From contig CACNLV010000001.1 in the NCBI GenBank assembly GCA_902621345.1, positions 248,001 through 312,000 on the forward strand: 64,000 nucleotides of DNA, read 5' to 3'. This document shows, piece after piece, positions 16,860 through 27,245 of this stretch. The DNA is from an uncultured Pelagibacteraceae bacterium (lineage in GTDB: Bacteria > Pseudomonadota > Alphaproteobacteria > Pelagibacterales > Pelagibacteraceae). The notes below the pieces were generated by a model, which worked only from the letters and a program-made list of their open reading frames with translations, was not told the DNA's origin and did no database searches. The position numbers and the translations under genes were made by a program. Each line of letters opens with the position of its first letter. Position 1 is the first letter of the stretch.

Positions 16860-17870
16860 ATGGAAGCCACCATAGTATCGGATAAATCCAAGCATTATCC
16901 GGTACTGCTAAAAGAATTTATTAGCATTATTTCCCCTCAATATGGTGGCACATTTATTGATTGTACTTTTGGTCAAGGTGGATACACACAGGAAATATTA
17001 AAATTTTCAAATACCAAAGTAATTGCTATCGATAGAGATATTGAAACTAAGAAAATTGCAGATCAAATTAAGAAAAATTTTACAGATAGATTTTTTTTCA
17101 AGAATATGAAATTTAGTCAGCTAAATAATCTAAAATTGAAAAATGAAAATATAAAAGGAGTATTTTTTGATTTAGGTTACTCTCTAAACCAAATGAAAGA
17201 TCATAAAAAAGGATTATCTTTCACTTCTAAGGGCCAACTCAACATGAAACTAGGACTTAACGATTTTTCAGCACAAGAGGTAATTAATAAACTTTCATTT
17301 AATGATTTACAAAAAATTTTTAAATATTTTGGTGATGAAAAAGATTCAAAAAAAATTGCAAATAAAATTGTCAAGGAGCGAGTAAAATATAAAATTAATA
17401 CACGTGAATTAGTTAATATTATTGATTCTGTAAAAAAAAGAAATAATTCTAAAATTCATAAGTCAACAAAAGTTTTTCAAGCAATTAGAATTTTTGTTAA
17501 TAGAGAAATTAGTGAATTAATTAATGGTTTGATTAATGCTACAAAAATTTTAAAAAAGGATGGTGTACTGGCTGTTGTTACCTTTCATTCATTGGAAGAT
17601 AAAATCGTAAAATATTTTTTTAGAAGTCTTTCAGAAAATAAAAGTGTCTCAAGATATCAACCTAAAATTACACAATCAGAGCCATTATTATACATGACAG
17701 AGAGAAAGCCTATTATCCCAAGTGAACCAGAGTTAAATGAGAATATATCATCCAGATCAGCAAAATTAAGATTTGTTATTAAAAAAAAAAATTTTTACAA
17801 TTTTGATATTGATATTTTTGAAAAATTTAAATCTTTTATTGAGATAGAAAATATTGGCAATAAATTATGA
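16860..17870 (+). CDS. rsmH: 16S rRNA (cytosine1402-N4)-methyltransferase
   Basis: RsmH (formerly MraW), 336 residues, methylates C1402 in the decoding centre. Visible: the SAM-binding start [13 protein letters not shown] followed by [16 protein letters not shown], the DRD motif, [13 protein letters not shown] and [16 protein letters not shown], and the C-terminal SRSAKLRF. It sits in the usual place before ftsL and ftsI, but is separated from mraZ by ftsZ. It overlaps ftsL by 4 bases. Confidence 0.96.
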   Translation: MEATIVSDKSKHYPVLLKEFISIISPQYGGTFIDCTFGQGGYTQEILKFSNTKVIAIDRDIETKKIADQIKKNFTDRFFFKNMKFSQLNNLKLKNENIKGVFFDLGYSLNQMKDHKKGLSFTSKGQLNMKLGLNDFSAQEVINKLSFNDLQKIFKYFGDEKDSKKIANKIVKERVKYKINTRELVNIIDSVKKRNNSKIHKSTKVFQAIRIFVNREISELINGLINATKILKKDGVLAVVTFHSLEDKIVKYFFRSLSENKSVSRYQPKITQSEPLLYMTERKPIIPSEPELNENISSRSAKLRFVIKKKNFYNFDIDIFEKFKSFIEIENIGNKL

Positions 17871-18184
17871 AAAAAACCGCAATAATTGTTTTTGTATTTT
17901 TATTAATATTTTTTACTGCTTTTATTAAAAACTCAAGTAAAAAAATCGAAGATGAAATATTTTTAGTTAATGAAAGTCTGAGAGATCTCGAAAAAGAATT
18001 AAGTGATACAAAATTAGAATTTGAATATCTTAGCTCGACAGAAAAATTACTTGAATATCAATCACAATTTTTTGAAAAAGATTTATTTCAAAAAGATATG
18101 AATAAGATTAAAAGATTAACCAAAAATTCAAATGGCTTATTAATTAGCAACTTTAATTTTTTTGAAATTAATGAAAAAAATTGA
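17867..18184 (+). CDS. ftsL: cell division protein FtsL
   Basis: A 105-residue bitopic membrane protein. There is a short cytoplasmic N terminus, one transmembrane helix at about residues 4-20 ([17 protein letters not shown]), then a charged coiled coil with heptads ([20 protein letters not shown]) and an [14 protein letters not shown] segment resembling the alphaproteobacterial FtsL motif. Sequence conservation of FtsL is low, so the call rests mainly on topology and its place between rsmH and ftsI. It overlaps both neighbours. Confidence 0.82.
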   Translation: MKKTAIIVFVFLLIFFTAFIKNSSKKIEDEIFLVNESLRDLEKELSDTKLEFEYLSSTEKLLEYQSQFFEKDLFQKDMNKIKRLTKNSNGLLISNFNFFEINEKN

Positions 18185-19859
18185 GTCAGACATTATTCTA
18201 GAAGATCAAAAAGATGATTTTTCTTATGAAAAAAGAAAATCAAATTTAGATATTTCATTTAATAGAATAAGTTTTATATTTTTTACTTTTTTTATCATTT
18301 CAGTAATTTACTCTATTCACTTAATGCATTTAGGTACAAGAGAGAATACTAAAATTATAAATTCAAATTTACAAATTCCATCTAACAAACTTTACAGAGC
18401 AGATATAGTTGATAGAAATGGAAAATATTTGGTAAAAACTGTAAATTCTATAGATGTCGGAATTAGTTCAAAAAAAGTTATTGATAAAGAAAAATTAATT
18501 TTAAACTTAAAATATATATTCCCAAATAAAGACTATGACCAAATTCAAGAGAAAATTGAAAAAAAAAATTTTTTTTATTTTGAAAAAAAGATATCACAAG
18601 AAAATTATGACAAAATAATGAAACTTGGAGACAAATCGATCCAACCAGAAGACAGATTAATAAGAATTTATCCTGAAAAAAATTTGTTTAGTCATATTAT
18701 TGGTCAAATAGATGACAATAACAGTGGGATTTCTGGTTTGGAAAAGTCTTTTGATGATAAACTCAAAACTTCAAAGGAACCATTCATACTAAGTTTAGAT
18801 AAAGATATTCAATATTTAGTCAGAAATGAATTAATCAAGTTCAACAAAGTTTTTGAAACAAAAGGAAGCGCTGCAATTTTAATGAATGTGAATAATGGTG
18901 AAATTTTATCTTTAGTATCCTTGCCAGATTTTAATCCAAATAAGAGAGAAAAAATTTCTGACATAAATTATATTAATCGAGCGACAAAAGGAGTTTATGA
19001 ATTTGGTTCTGTGTTTAAAACATTTACTTTAGCTGCAGCATTTCAAGAAAGAATTATTGAACCAGAAACTAGATTTGCCAACTTACCAAAATCCTTGACT
19101 TGTGCTGGATTTCCAATCAGAGAGTATGATAATAAAATCCCATCAGACCTTACTGCTGAACAAATTTTGATAAGATCTGGTAATATAGGCTCAGTCAGAA
19201 TTGGTCAAAAGGTTGGGCAAGAAAAATTTATATTATTTTTGTCAAAACTTGGTCTATTAAAAAAAATTGATTTTGATATCGAGGAGGTTGGAAAGCCTCT
19301 TAATTTTAAATGGGGAAAATGTCCATTAGCTACAGCCTCTTTTGGACATGGTATTACAGCTACATTGCTTCAAGTTGTTAAAGCATATTCAATTATTGTA
19401 AATGGAGGATACCAAGTGAACCCAACCTTAATAAAAACAAATAAAAAGACAAAAAATAAAAGAATTTTAGATAAAGACGTCTCAAATAAAATTTTACCGA
19501 TTTTAAGAAAAATTGTCTCTACTAAAGAGGGTACAGCCAACTTGGCTGATATCAACGGATACGAAATTGGTGGCAAAACAGGAACTGCAAATAAAAGCAT
19601 AAAAGGAATTTATTCAAAAGAGAAAGTTAATACTTTTGTTTCAGTTTTTCCAATCACAAAACCAAAGTTTATTTTAGCAGTTATGTTAGATGCTCCTAAA
19701 ATAAATGAGGATTATATTTACAGTTATAGAGATGGATCTAACTTCAAACTAAAAGGAAGTCCAAGAAATACAGCTGGCTGGAATAGTGTGGAAGCAGCAG
19801 GTCATATTGTAGAAAAAATTGGGCCCATTTTAGCCACAAAATATAGTGAAGTTAAATAG
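18171..19859 (+). CDS. ftsI: peptidoglycan transpeptidase FtsI (PBP3)
   Basis: Septal class B penicillin-binding protein. One N-terminal transmembrane helix (about residues 30-55) precedes the dimerisation domain (NKLYRADIVDRNGKYLVKTV) and the transpeptidase domain with SxxK (GSVFKTFT), SxN (SGNIGS) and KTG (GGKTGTANK). The open frame extends to a TTG at 18162, but ATG at 18171 is preferred; either way it overlaps ftsL. Length about 562 residues is typical. No PASTA domain is present. Confidence 0.95.
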   Translation: MKKIESDIILEDQKDDFSYEKRKSNLDISFNRISFIFFTFFIISVIYSIHLMHLGTRENTKIINSNLQIPSNKLYRADIVDRNGKYLVKTVNSIDVGISSKKVIDKEKLILNLKYIFPNKDYDQIQEKIEKKNFFYFEKKISQENYDKIMKLGDKSIQPEDRLIRIYPEKNLFSHIIGQIDDNNSGISGLEKSFDDKLKTSKEPFILSLDKDIQYLVRNELIKFNKVFETKGSAAILMNVNNGEILSLVSLPDFNPNKREKISDINYINRATKGVYEFGSVFKTFTLAAAFQERIIEPETRFANLPKSLTCAGFPIREYDNKIPSDLTAEQILIRSGNIGSVRIGQKVGQEKFILFLSKLGLLKKIDFDIEEVGKPLNFKWGKCPLATASFGHGITATLLQVVKAYSIIVNGGYQVNPTLIKTNKKTKNKRILDKDVSNKILPILRKIVSTKEGTANLADINGYEIGGKTGTANKSIKGIYSKEKVNTFVSVFPITKPKFILAVMLDAPKINEDYIYSYRDGSNFKLKGSPRNTAGWNSVEAAGHIVEKIGPILATKYSEVK

Positions 19860-19862
19860 TCT

Positions 19863-22700
19863 ATGCTTCTTAAAGATTATATCCCAAGTGCTAAAAAAAA
19901 CTTAAAAACTTTTTTTTCTGGTATTGCCTTTAACAGTTCAAAAGTGAAAAGAGAGGATATTTTTTTTGCAATTAAAGGAAGTAATTATGACGGTAATAAA
20001 TTTATACCTACTGTAATAAAAAAAGGTTGTAGGATTATTGTTACTGATAAAAAAATCAAAAAAAAATACAATGGAGTCTTAATAATTTATACAAATAATG
20101 TGCGTAAATTATTAGCAGAAGTTTCATTTAAAATTTATAAAAATCTTCCGAAAAATTTGGTAGCAGTTACTGGAACAAATGGAAAATCTTCTGTTTCCGA
20201 TTTTTTTTATCAAATATTAAAGTTGAATAACAAAAAAGTTGCATCTATTGGAACGCTAGGTGTTAAGTCAGATAGCATTAATTTTGATTTATCCAACACT
20301 ACAATTGATCCAATTCAATTAGGAAGAATACTAAATAATCTTAAAGAAAAGGGAGTTGATAATGTGATTATGGAGGCTTCAAGCCATGGTCTTGAACAAA
20401 ATAGGCTTAATGGTCTTTTGTTTAATTTAGGAATATTTACTAATTTTTCACAAGATCATTTAGATTATCATAAAAATTTAGATAATTATTTAAAAGCAAA
20501 ACTCTATTTATTTAAAAATTTAATCAAAAAAAAAGGACATATAATTACTGACGAAAAAATACCAGAATTCATTAAAATCAAAAGAATTTCAGTAAATAAA
20601 AGTCTCAAGCTACATAAAATAAATAGCAAAGGTTCATTTAAAATTCTATCTCATCATTATCAAGATGAGACACAAATTATAAAAATTCAGCTTAAGAATT
20701 CAATTAAAACCATAAAACTGAATCTAATTGGAAAAATTCAATTAAATAATATATTGATGGCAATCATTGCAGCAAAAAAAAGTAATTTAAGTCTTGATAG
20801 AATTTTTCAAATTATCCCAAAAATTAAATCAGTTGAGGGAAGATTTGAAAAGATTGGTAAAATCAAAAATAATTCAAAAGTAATTCTAGATTATGCTCAT
20901 ACACCAGAAGCTTTAAAAACTTGTATATTAAATTTAAGAGAACAATTTAAAAATAAAAAAATTTCTTTACTATTTGGATGTGGTGGTAATAGGGATCAAA
21001 ACAAAAGATCTAAAATGGGTAAAATTGCATCTGATTACTCCGATAAAATCTATTTAACAGATGATAATCCAAGATATGAAAATCCAAAAAAAATTCGATC
21101 AGACATAAAAAAGGGTATAGAGAACACAAAAGTGCTTGAAATATCTGACAGGTCTAAGGCTATAGCTATAGCAATTAAAAATCTTAATTCAGGCGAAATT
21201 TTGCTTATTGCTGGAAAGGGTCATGAAAAAACACAAGATTTTGGTAATCAAAAAATTTATTTTTCAGATAAACAAGTTATTTTAAATTCGATAAAAAAGA
21301 AAAATTTAGATTTATCAAATAATTTAAAGTTTAATATTTTAAAAGAATTGTCAGGTAATCATAAATTAAAATCAATATCACTTTTTAAATTTGCCAGAAT
21401 TAACTCACAAGAAGTAAAGAAAAATGATATTTTTTTTGCAATTAAGGGAAGGAAAAACGATGGAAATAAATTTATAAATCAAGCATTCAAAAATAAAGCT
21501 TCAGTTGTAGTAGTAAATAGCATTCAAAAGAAATTTGAAATTAATAGACAAATAAAAGTAAAAGATACATTAAAATTCTTAACAGATACTGCCAAAATTT
21601 TTAGATCAAGTATAAACACAAAAATAATAGCAATAACTGGAAGTTGTGGAAAGACAACACTTAAAGAAATGTTAGGAAACTCTTTAAAAAAAATTTCTAA
21701 AGTTAGTATTTCACCAAAATCTTATAACAATAAATATGGAGTTCCTTTAAGTTTACTAAACTTAAAGGAAAATGATGACTTTGGTGTTTTAGAAGTTGGG
21801 ATGGATAAAAAGGGTGAAATAGACTACTTATCCAAAATAATTCGACCAGATGTTAGTGTAATAACAAATATTAATTTTGCTCATATAAAAAACTTTAAAA
21901 GTATTAAACATATTGCGTTAGCTAAATCTGAAATCATTCAAAATACTAACCCGGGTGGTTATGTAATATTGAATGCTGATGATAATTTTTTTTCTTTACA
22001 TAAAAAAATAGTCATTCAAAATAATCTTAAATTAGTATCTTTCGGAATAAAAAATAAACAATCGAATATGAAATTTTTAGGTATCAAAAAAAAAAAAGAT
22101 CATTTTCAACTCTGGATTCAAATTAATGGAGCAAAAAAATACTTTTTGGTTTCAAATAATTTTCATAATAATATTTATAATATTTTGGCTACATTAGCTA
22201 TTATGAGTATTTATAGAAATATTTTTCAATTAGATAAAGATTTTTTTTTCAAATTTAAGGTGCCACAAGGTAGGGGGGATATATCTAATATTAAGTTTCT
22301 TAAAAAAAATATAAATCTAGTTGATGAGAGTTACAATTCAAACCCCTTATCACTAAAATCTGCTGTCCTAAACTTTGACAAAATTAAAACAAAAAAAAAT
22401 AAAAAGTATCTTTTACTTGGAGATATGTTGGAACTCGGCAATCATTCAAAAAAACTTCATGAGTCAATTGCAGCTATAATAAACAAAACTAAGATTAATA
22501 AAGTTTTTATAAAAGGTCGTTATATGAAATATATGTTTGAAAAACTTACAGACTCTAAAAAAGGTCGAGTTTTACATAATAAATCTCAAATTATTGATTT
22601 GATTCGAAACGACTTAAATAATAATGATAGTCTTATGGTAAAGGCCTCAAATGCGACAGGTTTCAACAAGATAATAAAAGAGATTAAAGGAATTAATTAA
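19863..22700 (+). CDS. murE-murF: fused MurE-MurF: UDP-MurNAc-tripeptide synthetase and D-Ala-D-Ala adding enzyme
   Basis: One 945-residue frame contains two complete Mur ligases. MurE is residues 1 to about 478: ATP loop TGTNGKSS (103-110), ASSHGLEQNRL, the SVEGRFE segment, and DNPR at 401-404, the motif for meso-diaminopimelate. MurF is about 485-945: FAIKGRKNDGNKF, ATP loop TGSCGKTT (592-599), the SYNNKYGVPLSLL block and LLLGDMLELG. The linker is short. Elsewhere these are usually two adjacent genes. The fusion could channel substrate or simply reflect streamlining. It overlaps the start of mraY by 1 base. Confidence 0.95.
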   Translation: MLLKDYIPSAKKNLKTFFSGIAFNSSKVKREDIFFAIKGSNYDGNKFIPTVIKKGCRIIVTDKKIKKKYNGVLIIYTNNVRKLLAEVSFKIYKNLPKNLVAVTGTNGKSSVSDFFYQILKLNNKKVASIGTLGVKSDSINFDLSNTTIDPIQLGRILNNLKEKGVDNVIMEASSHGLEQNRLNGLLFNLGIFTNFSQDHLDYHKNLDNYLKAKLYLFKNLIKKKGHIITDEKIPEFIKIKRISVNKSLKLHKINSKGSFKILSHHYQDETQIIKIQLKNSIKTIKLNLIGKIQLNNILMAIIAAKKSNLSLDRIFQIIPKIKSVEGRFEKIGKIKNNSKVILDYAHTPEALKTCILNLREQFKNKKISLLFGCGGNRDQNKRSKMGKIASDYSDKIYLTDDNPRYENPKKIRSDIKKGIENTKVLEISDRSKAIAIAIKNLNSGEILLIAGKGHEKTQDFGNQKIYFSDKQVILNSIKKKNLDLSNNLKFNILKELSGNHKLKSISLFKFARINSQEVKKNDIFFAIKGRKNDGNKFINQAFKNKASVVVVNSIQKKFEINRQIKVKDTLKFLTDTAKIFRSSINTKIIAITGSCGKTTLKEMLGNSLKKISKVSISPKSYNNKYGVPLSLLNLKENDDFGVLEVGMDKKGEIDYLSKIIRPDVSVITNINFAHIKNFKSIKHIALAKSEIIQNTNPGGYVILNADDNFFSLHKKIVIQNNLKLVSFGIKNKQSNMKFLGIKKKKDHFQLWIQINGAKKYFLVSNNFHNNIYNILATLAIMSIYRNIFQLDKDFFFKFKVPQGRGDISNIKFLKKNINLVDESYNSNPLSLKSAVLNFDKIKTKKNKKYLLLGDMLELGNHSKKLHESIAAIINKTKINKVFIKGRYMKYMFEKLTDSKKGRVLHNKSQIIDLIRNDLNNNDSLMVKASNATGFNKIIKEIKGIN

Positions 22701-23785
22701 TGCTTTACCAATTTTTATTAAACTTTGTTGATACATACGGTTTCTTAAATGTTTTTAAATATCTTACGTTTAGAACTGGTTTATCTGTTTTTACATCCTT
22801 AGTTATTGTCTTAATTATTGGAGGTCCGTTCATTAAATTTTTCTCTAATCAAAAAATTTTAAATCCTATAAGAGATGATGGTCCAGAAGATCATATTGTA
22901 AAAAAAATAGGAACACCAACAATGGGTGGTGTAATCATTTTATTGGGTTTATTAGTTTCAGTATTACTTTGGGCTGATCTATCAAATTTAAATATTATAT
23001 TTTGTATATATATAGCCGTTTCATTTGGATTACTTGGAGCATTTGATGACTTTAAAAAAATTAAATATAGTAACTCGACCGGAATTTCCTCTAAATTAAA
23101 AATAATTTTACAAATTTTATTAGCAGTTATTGGAGTAATTTTATTTGTCTACTATGTTGATTATCAAGATATAACTAATTTATATTTTCCATTTTTCAAA
23201 AATCTCATAGTAAATCTTGGATGGTTTTTTATTCCTTTTTCAGTTTTTGTTATAATTGGATCTTCAAATGCTGTTAATCTAACAGATGGACTTGATGGTT
23301 TAGCAACAGTGCCAGTGATACTAGTAGCTGCATGTTTTGCGTTTATAAGTTATGTGACTGGAAATATTGTATTCTCTGATTATTTACAAATACCTTATAT
23401 AGAGGGTACAGGTGAAATTTCAATTTTTTGTGGAGCAATCATTGGTTCATGTCTCGGTTTTTTGTGGTTTAATGCTCCACCGGCAAAAATTTTTATGGGG
23501 GATACAGGATCATTATCTCTTGGTGGGTCTTTAGGTGCTGTTGGAATAATTACAAAGCATGAAATTGTGTTAGCAATAACCGGTGGCCTTTTTGTTTTGG
23601 AAGCTATATCAGTAATGGTTCAGGTAATATCTTTTAAACTTACTGGTAAAAGAATTTTTAAGATGGCACCAATTCATCATCATTTTGAGAAAAAAGGATG
23701 GCCAGAATCAACAGTTGTTATTAGATTTTGGATTATCTCAATCATTTTGGCAATGATTGGTTTGGCAACACTCAAATTAAGATAA
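22700..23785 (+). CDS. mraY: phospho-MurNAc-pentapeptide transferase MraY
   Basis: Integral membrane enzyme that makes lipid I from UDP-MurNAc-pentapeptide and undecaprenyl phosphate. At 361 residues with about ten membrane helices it has the expected size. Motifs: KKIGTPTMGGVI, LLGAFDDFKKI (Asp pair), SSNAVNLTDGLDGLA, FMGDTGSLSLGG and the HHHFEKKGWPE histidine loop. It follows murE-murF directly and precedes murD, the standard order. Confidence 0.97.
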   Translation: MLYQFLLNFVDTYGFLNVFKYLTFRTGLSVFTSLVIVLIIGGPFIKFFSNQKILNPIRDDGPEDHIVKKIGTPTMGGVIILLGLLVSVLLWADLSNLNIIFCIYIAVSFGLLGAFDDFKKIKYSNSTGISSKLKIILQILLAVIGVILFVYYVDYQDITNLYFPFFKNLIVNLGWFFIPFSVFVIIGSSNAVNLTDGLDGLATVPVILVAACFAFISYVTGNIVFSDYLQIPYIEGTGEISIFCGAIIGSCLGFLWFNAPPAKIFMGDTGSLSLGGSLGAVGIITKHEIVLAITGGLFVLEAISVMVQVISFKLTGKRIFKMAPIHHHFEKKGWPESTVVIRFWIISIILAMIGLATLKLR

Positions 23786-23796
23786 AGGAAATTTAT

Positions 23797-25065
23797 TTGA
23801 GTATTTTTTTAAATAAAAAAATATTAATTTATGGTTTAGGTAAAAGTGGACTATCTACTTTGCAGTTTTTAAAAAATAAAAGTGACGTTTTTTTATATGA
23901 TGATTTAAAGAAAAATTTAAAAAATTCAATTAGCTATAAATCAATTTTAAAAAAAAAATTTGATTTCATCATAATTAGTCCAGGTATAGATATAAATAAA
24001 TGTAAATTATCTAAATTCTTAAAAAAAAATTCAAAAAAAATTTATACTGATTTAGATATTTTTTATTCATTTTACAAAAATAATTGTATTTCTGTTACAG
24101 GTACAAATGGAAAATCTACAACCTGTCAACTTTTATATGAAATATTGTTAAACCATAAATATGATGTTAGATTAGTTGGAAATATAGGCAATCCAATTTT
24201 ATCAGCGAAAAAAATAAAATCTAAAACAATTTTTGTTGTAGAAGCCTCATCCTATCAACTTGAATACAGCCAAATTTTTCAATCAAAATATGCTGTGCTA
24301 CTAAATATATCACCAGACCACTTAGAGAGACATAAAACAGTCAAAAATTATGTAAATGCTAAATTTAAAATTCTAAATAGTAATTTTAAAAATTCTATAG
24401 GTTTTATTAACAAAAAAGATTTTATAATAACTAAAGAGTTGAAAAAACGAAAAATAAATAGAAAATTATTAAAGGTCGATATTCAACCAGTAGAAAATTT
24501 TCAAAAAAATATAGAAAATGAATATTTTTTAAATGACGCAAATAAAGAAAATTTATCTTTTATAATTGCGATTTCAAAGAAATTAAAATTAAAAAAAAAT
24601 ATTGTTATTAAAACTCTTAAAAGATTTAAGGGATTAAAGTATCGTCAACAAACAATTTATAAAGACATGTTCTTAACAATAATTAATGACTCTAAATCTA
24701 CAACTTTTGCATCATCAATATCTATTTTAAAAAAGAAATTAAATATTTATTGGTTACTAGGCGGGATACCAAAGCAAGGTGATAAATTCAATTTAGATAA
24801 AAAATATTACTCTAATATTAAAGCATTTATTTATGGAAAAAATAAAAAGTTCTTTAATAACCAACTTAGAGGAAAAATTAAGTATAGTAATTTTGATAAT
24901 CTAAGTGATGCTTTAAAAAAAATATTTACAATAATTAAAAAAGAAATTTTTTTAAAAAAAAATATAATTTTTAGTCCTTCCGCTGCTTCATTTGACAATT
25001 TCAAAGATTTTGAGGACAGAGGAAATTATTTTAATAAACTTATTAAAAAGTACTTAAATGGATAA
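23797..25065 (+). CDS. murD: UDP-MurNAc-L-alanine--D-glutamate ligase
   Basis: Adds D-glutamate to UDP-MurNAc-L-Ala. The open frame reaches back into mraY (23728), but the better start is TTG at 23797: it follows an AAAGGA ribosome-binding site with suitable spacing and gives the family start NKKILIYGLGKSGLS. That yields 422 residues. Motifs: ATP loop VTGTNGKSTT, EASSYQLEY, NISPDHLERH and SPSAASFDNFKDFEDRG at the C terminus. It overlaps ftsW by 8 bases. Confidence 0.93.
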   Translation: MSIFLNKKILIYGLGKSGLSTLQFLKNKSDVFLYDDLKKNLKNSISYKSILKKKFDFIIISPGIDINKCKLSKFLKKNSKKIYTDLDIFYSFYKNNCISVTGTNGKSTTCQLLYEILLNHKYDVRLVGNIGNPILSAKKIKSKTIFVVEASSYQLEYSQIFQSKYAVLLNISPDHLERHKTVKNYVNAKFKILNSNFKNSIGFINKKDFIITKELKKRKINRKLLKVDIQPVENFQKNIENEYFLNDANKENLSFIIAISKKLKLKKNIVIKTLKRFKGLKYRQQTIYKDMFLTIINDSKSTTFASSISILKKKLNIYWLLGGIPKQGDKFNLDKKYYSNIKAFIYGKNKKFFNNQLRGKIKYSNFDNLSDALKKIFTIIKKEIFLKKNIIFSPSAASFDNFKDFEDRGNYFNKLIKKYLNG

Positions 25066-26182
25066 AATAGTGTCTTTTCAAAAACTGTATTATAAATGGT
25101 GGAAAAACATTGATAAATTTATACTAGCATTAATAATTTTGTTATTTTTAGTAGGTTTATTTTTTTCACTTGTATCTACTTCGTTGATCGCATCTGATAA
25201 ACTAAATACTAATGATTACCTTTTTTTTTTTAAGCATCTAATTTTTTTATGTATTGGAGCGTTTTCTATTTTTATTTTTTCATCCATAGATCAAGAAAAT
25301 CTTTTTAAAATTTCTATTATTTTTTTTTCTGCATCAATATTACTTTTACTACTAGTTCCTTTAATTGGTGTTGAGGTCAAAGGATCTAAAAGATGGATTG
25401 ATCTATATTTGCTACCAAGATTCCAGCCAATTGAATTAGTTAAACCTTTTTTGATTGTATTCTTGAGTATTATTTTAAGCAGTCGAAGATATACTAATAT
25501 CTATATAAAATATTCAGTTTCTTTTTTAGTAACTTTAAGCATAGTTTTTTTATTAGTTTTACAACCCGATATTGGTCAAACTTTATTGATACTTTTTTCA
25601 TGGTTAGTATTGATTTTTATTTCTGGAATAAGTTTTGTTCTTTTAATCAGTTTATTTTTCACTCTAATTCTATTATTTTCTTACCTGATATTATTTGTTC
25701 CAAAATTTAGCTACATTAAAAATAGAATTTTCTCTTTTTTTGATTCTGAAACTGGAACACATAATTTTCAATCTGACAAAGCAATAGAATCAATCATTAG
25801 TGGAGGTTTTTTTGGTAAAGGAATTGGTGAGGGAACTTTAAAGAATAGAGTGCCTGAAGCACATACAGACTATATTATTTCAGTAATATCTGAAGAATTC
25901 GGAATTATTGCCATAATTTTAATTTTATTTTTGTTTTTAATTTTAATTCATGCAGTTTTTAAAAAAGTAAACTTTGAAAATGATGATAGGTCAAAATTAG
26001 TCTTAGTAGGTTGTGTAACTTTAATTTTAATGCAAGTAATAATACATGTTGGAGTAAACATACGATTATTTCCAACAACTGGTATGACTCTTCCTTTCAT
26101 AAGTTATGGAGGTTCGTCTATTGTGGGCATGTCAATTATTTCAGGGATAATTCTTAATTTGACCAAAAGAAAAATAGATTAA
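25058..26182 (+). CDS. ftsW: septal peptidoglycan glycosyltransferase FtsW
   Basis: SEDS-family polymerase partnering FtsI. The 374-residue protein has about ten membrane helices. Family segments include GSKRWIDL, LPRFQPIELVKPFLIVFLS, LVLQPDIGQTLLI, GGFFGKGIGEG, PEAHTDYIISVISEEFG (catalytic-loop region) and TTGMTLPFISYGGSS near the end. It sits between murD and murG as in most dcw clusters and overlaps murD by 8 bases. Confidence 0.96.
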   Translation: MDKIVSFQKLYYKWWKNIDKFILALIILLFLVGLFFSLVSTSLIASDKLNTNDYLFFFKHLIFLCIGAFSIFIFSSIDQENLFKISIIFFSASILLLLLVPLIGVEVKGSKRWIDLYLLPRFQPIELVKPFLIVFLSIILSSRRYTNIYIKYSVSFLVTLSIVFLLVLQPDIGQTLLILFSWLVLIFISGISFVLLISLFFTLILLFSYLILFVPKFSYIKNRIFSFFDSETGTHNFQSDKAIESIISGGFFGKGIGEGTLKNRVPEAHTDYIISVISEEFGIIAIILILFLFLILIHAVFKKVNFENDDRSKLVLVGCVTLILMQVIIHVGVNIRLFPTTGMTLPFISYGGSSIVGMSIISGIILNLTKRKID

Positions 26183-26183
26183 A

Positions 26184-27245
26184 ATGAAAAAAAAAATTTT
26201 AATTTCAACAGGAGGTTCAGGAGGTCATGTAATACCAGCAATAATTCTACATGATCATCTATTAAAAAAAAAAGATATAATCATTTCAACAGATAAAAGA
26301 GGATATAAGTATCTTGATAAAGAAATTCATAAAATCTTATTGATAAATACTCCAAAGCTAAGTTTATTTTTATTACCTCTTAATTTTTTTAAGATTTTAT
26401 TTTTATGTATAAAATCTTTCTTTTTTTTGAAGAAAGAAAAAATACATGAATTAATCTCAACTGGTGGCTATATGTCATTACCTTTAATTTTAGCGGGAAA
26501 ATGCTTGAATTTAAAAATTTATCTACTTGAACCTAACTTCGTTCTAGGAAGGGCTAATAAATTTTTTTTAAGTTCGTGTGAAAAAATTTTTTGTTACACA
26601 GATCAAATAAAAAATTTTCCTGAAAAATTTAAAAATAAAATGGTAGTTATATATCCTCTTGTAAGAGATGAATTTTATAAAAAAAAGATACGAAAATCCA
26701 ATAATGAAAAACTTTGTTTATTGATTGTTGGGGGGAGTCAAGGAGCAAGTGTTTTTGATCAAAATTTAAAGAAATCAATTCTTAATATATCTAAAAAATT
26801 TTCTATTAAAGTTGTTCAGCAAACTCAATTAACTAATATTTCTTCACTAAAAAAGTTTTATTCTGAAAATAATATCGAAAATGAAATCTTTAATTTTGAC
26901 AAAAATTTTATTAAAAAAATTTCTGAAACGGATATTTGTATAACTAGAGCAGGAGCAACAACCTTAGCTGAACTATCAATTCTTAATGTGCCCTTTATTG
27001 CAGTTCCATTACCAAGTTCTAAAGATAACCATCAGTTTGAAAATGCAAATTTTTACGTAAAAAATGATTGCTGTTGGATTTTAGAACAAAATCTTTTTGA
27101 GGAAAAAATAGAACAAATGATTGAAGAAATAATGCAAAATAGATCAAATCTAAATAAAAAAAAAGAAAATTTAATTAATTTGAATTATCAAAATACTTGG
27201 ATAAATGTTAATCAAAAGTTGTTAAATATTTTAGATGAAAATTGA
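26184..27245 (+). CDS. murG: UDP-GlcNAc transferase MurG (lipid II synthase)
   Basis: GT28 enzyme adding GlcNAc to lipid I at the inner face of the cytoplasmic membrane. The glycine-rich loop STGGSGGHVIPA is at residues 7-18, the second loop is in IVGGSQGASVFD, and the donor-site motif ITRAGATTLAELS precedes PFIAVPLPSSKDNHQFENA. Length is 353. It overlaps murC by 11 bases and is separated from ftsW by a single base. Confidence 0.96.
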   Translation: MKKKILISTGGSGGHVIPAIILHDHLLKKKDIIISTDKRGYKYLDKEIHKILLINTPKLSLFLLPLNFFKILFLCIKSFFFLKKEKIHELISTGGYMSLPLILAGKCLNLKIYLLEPNFVLGRANKFFLSSCEKIFCYTDQIKNFPEKFKNKMVVIYPLVRDEFYKKKIRKSNNEKLCLLIVGGSQGASVFDQNLKKSILNISKKFSIKVVQQTQLTNISSLKKFYSENNIENEIFNFDKNFIKKISETDICITRAGATTLAELSILNVPFIAVPLPSSKDNHQFENANFYVKNDCCWILEQNLFEEKIEQMIEEIMQNRSNLNKKKENLINLNYQNTWINVNQKLLNILDEN

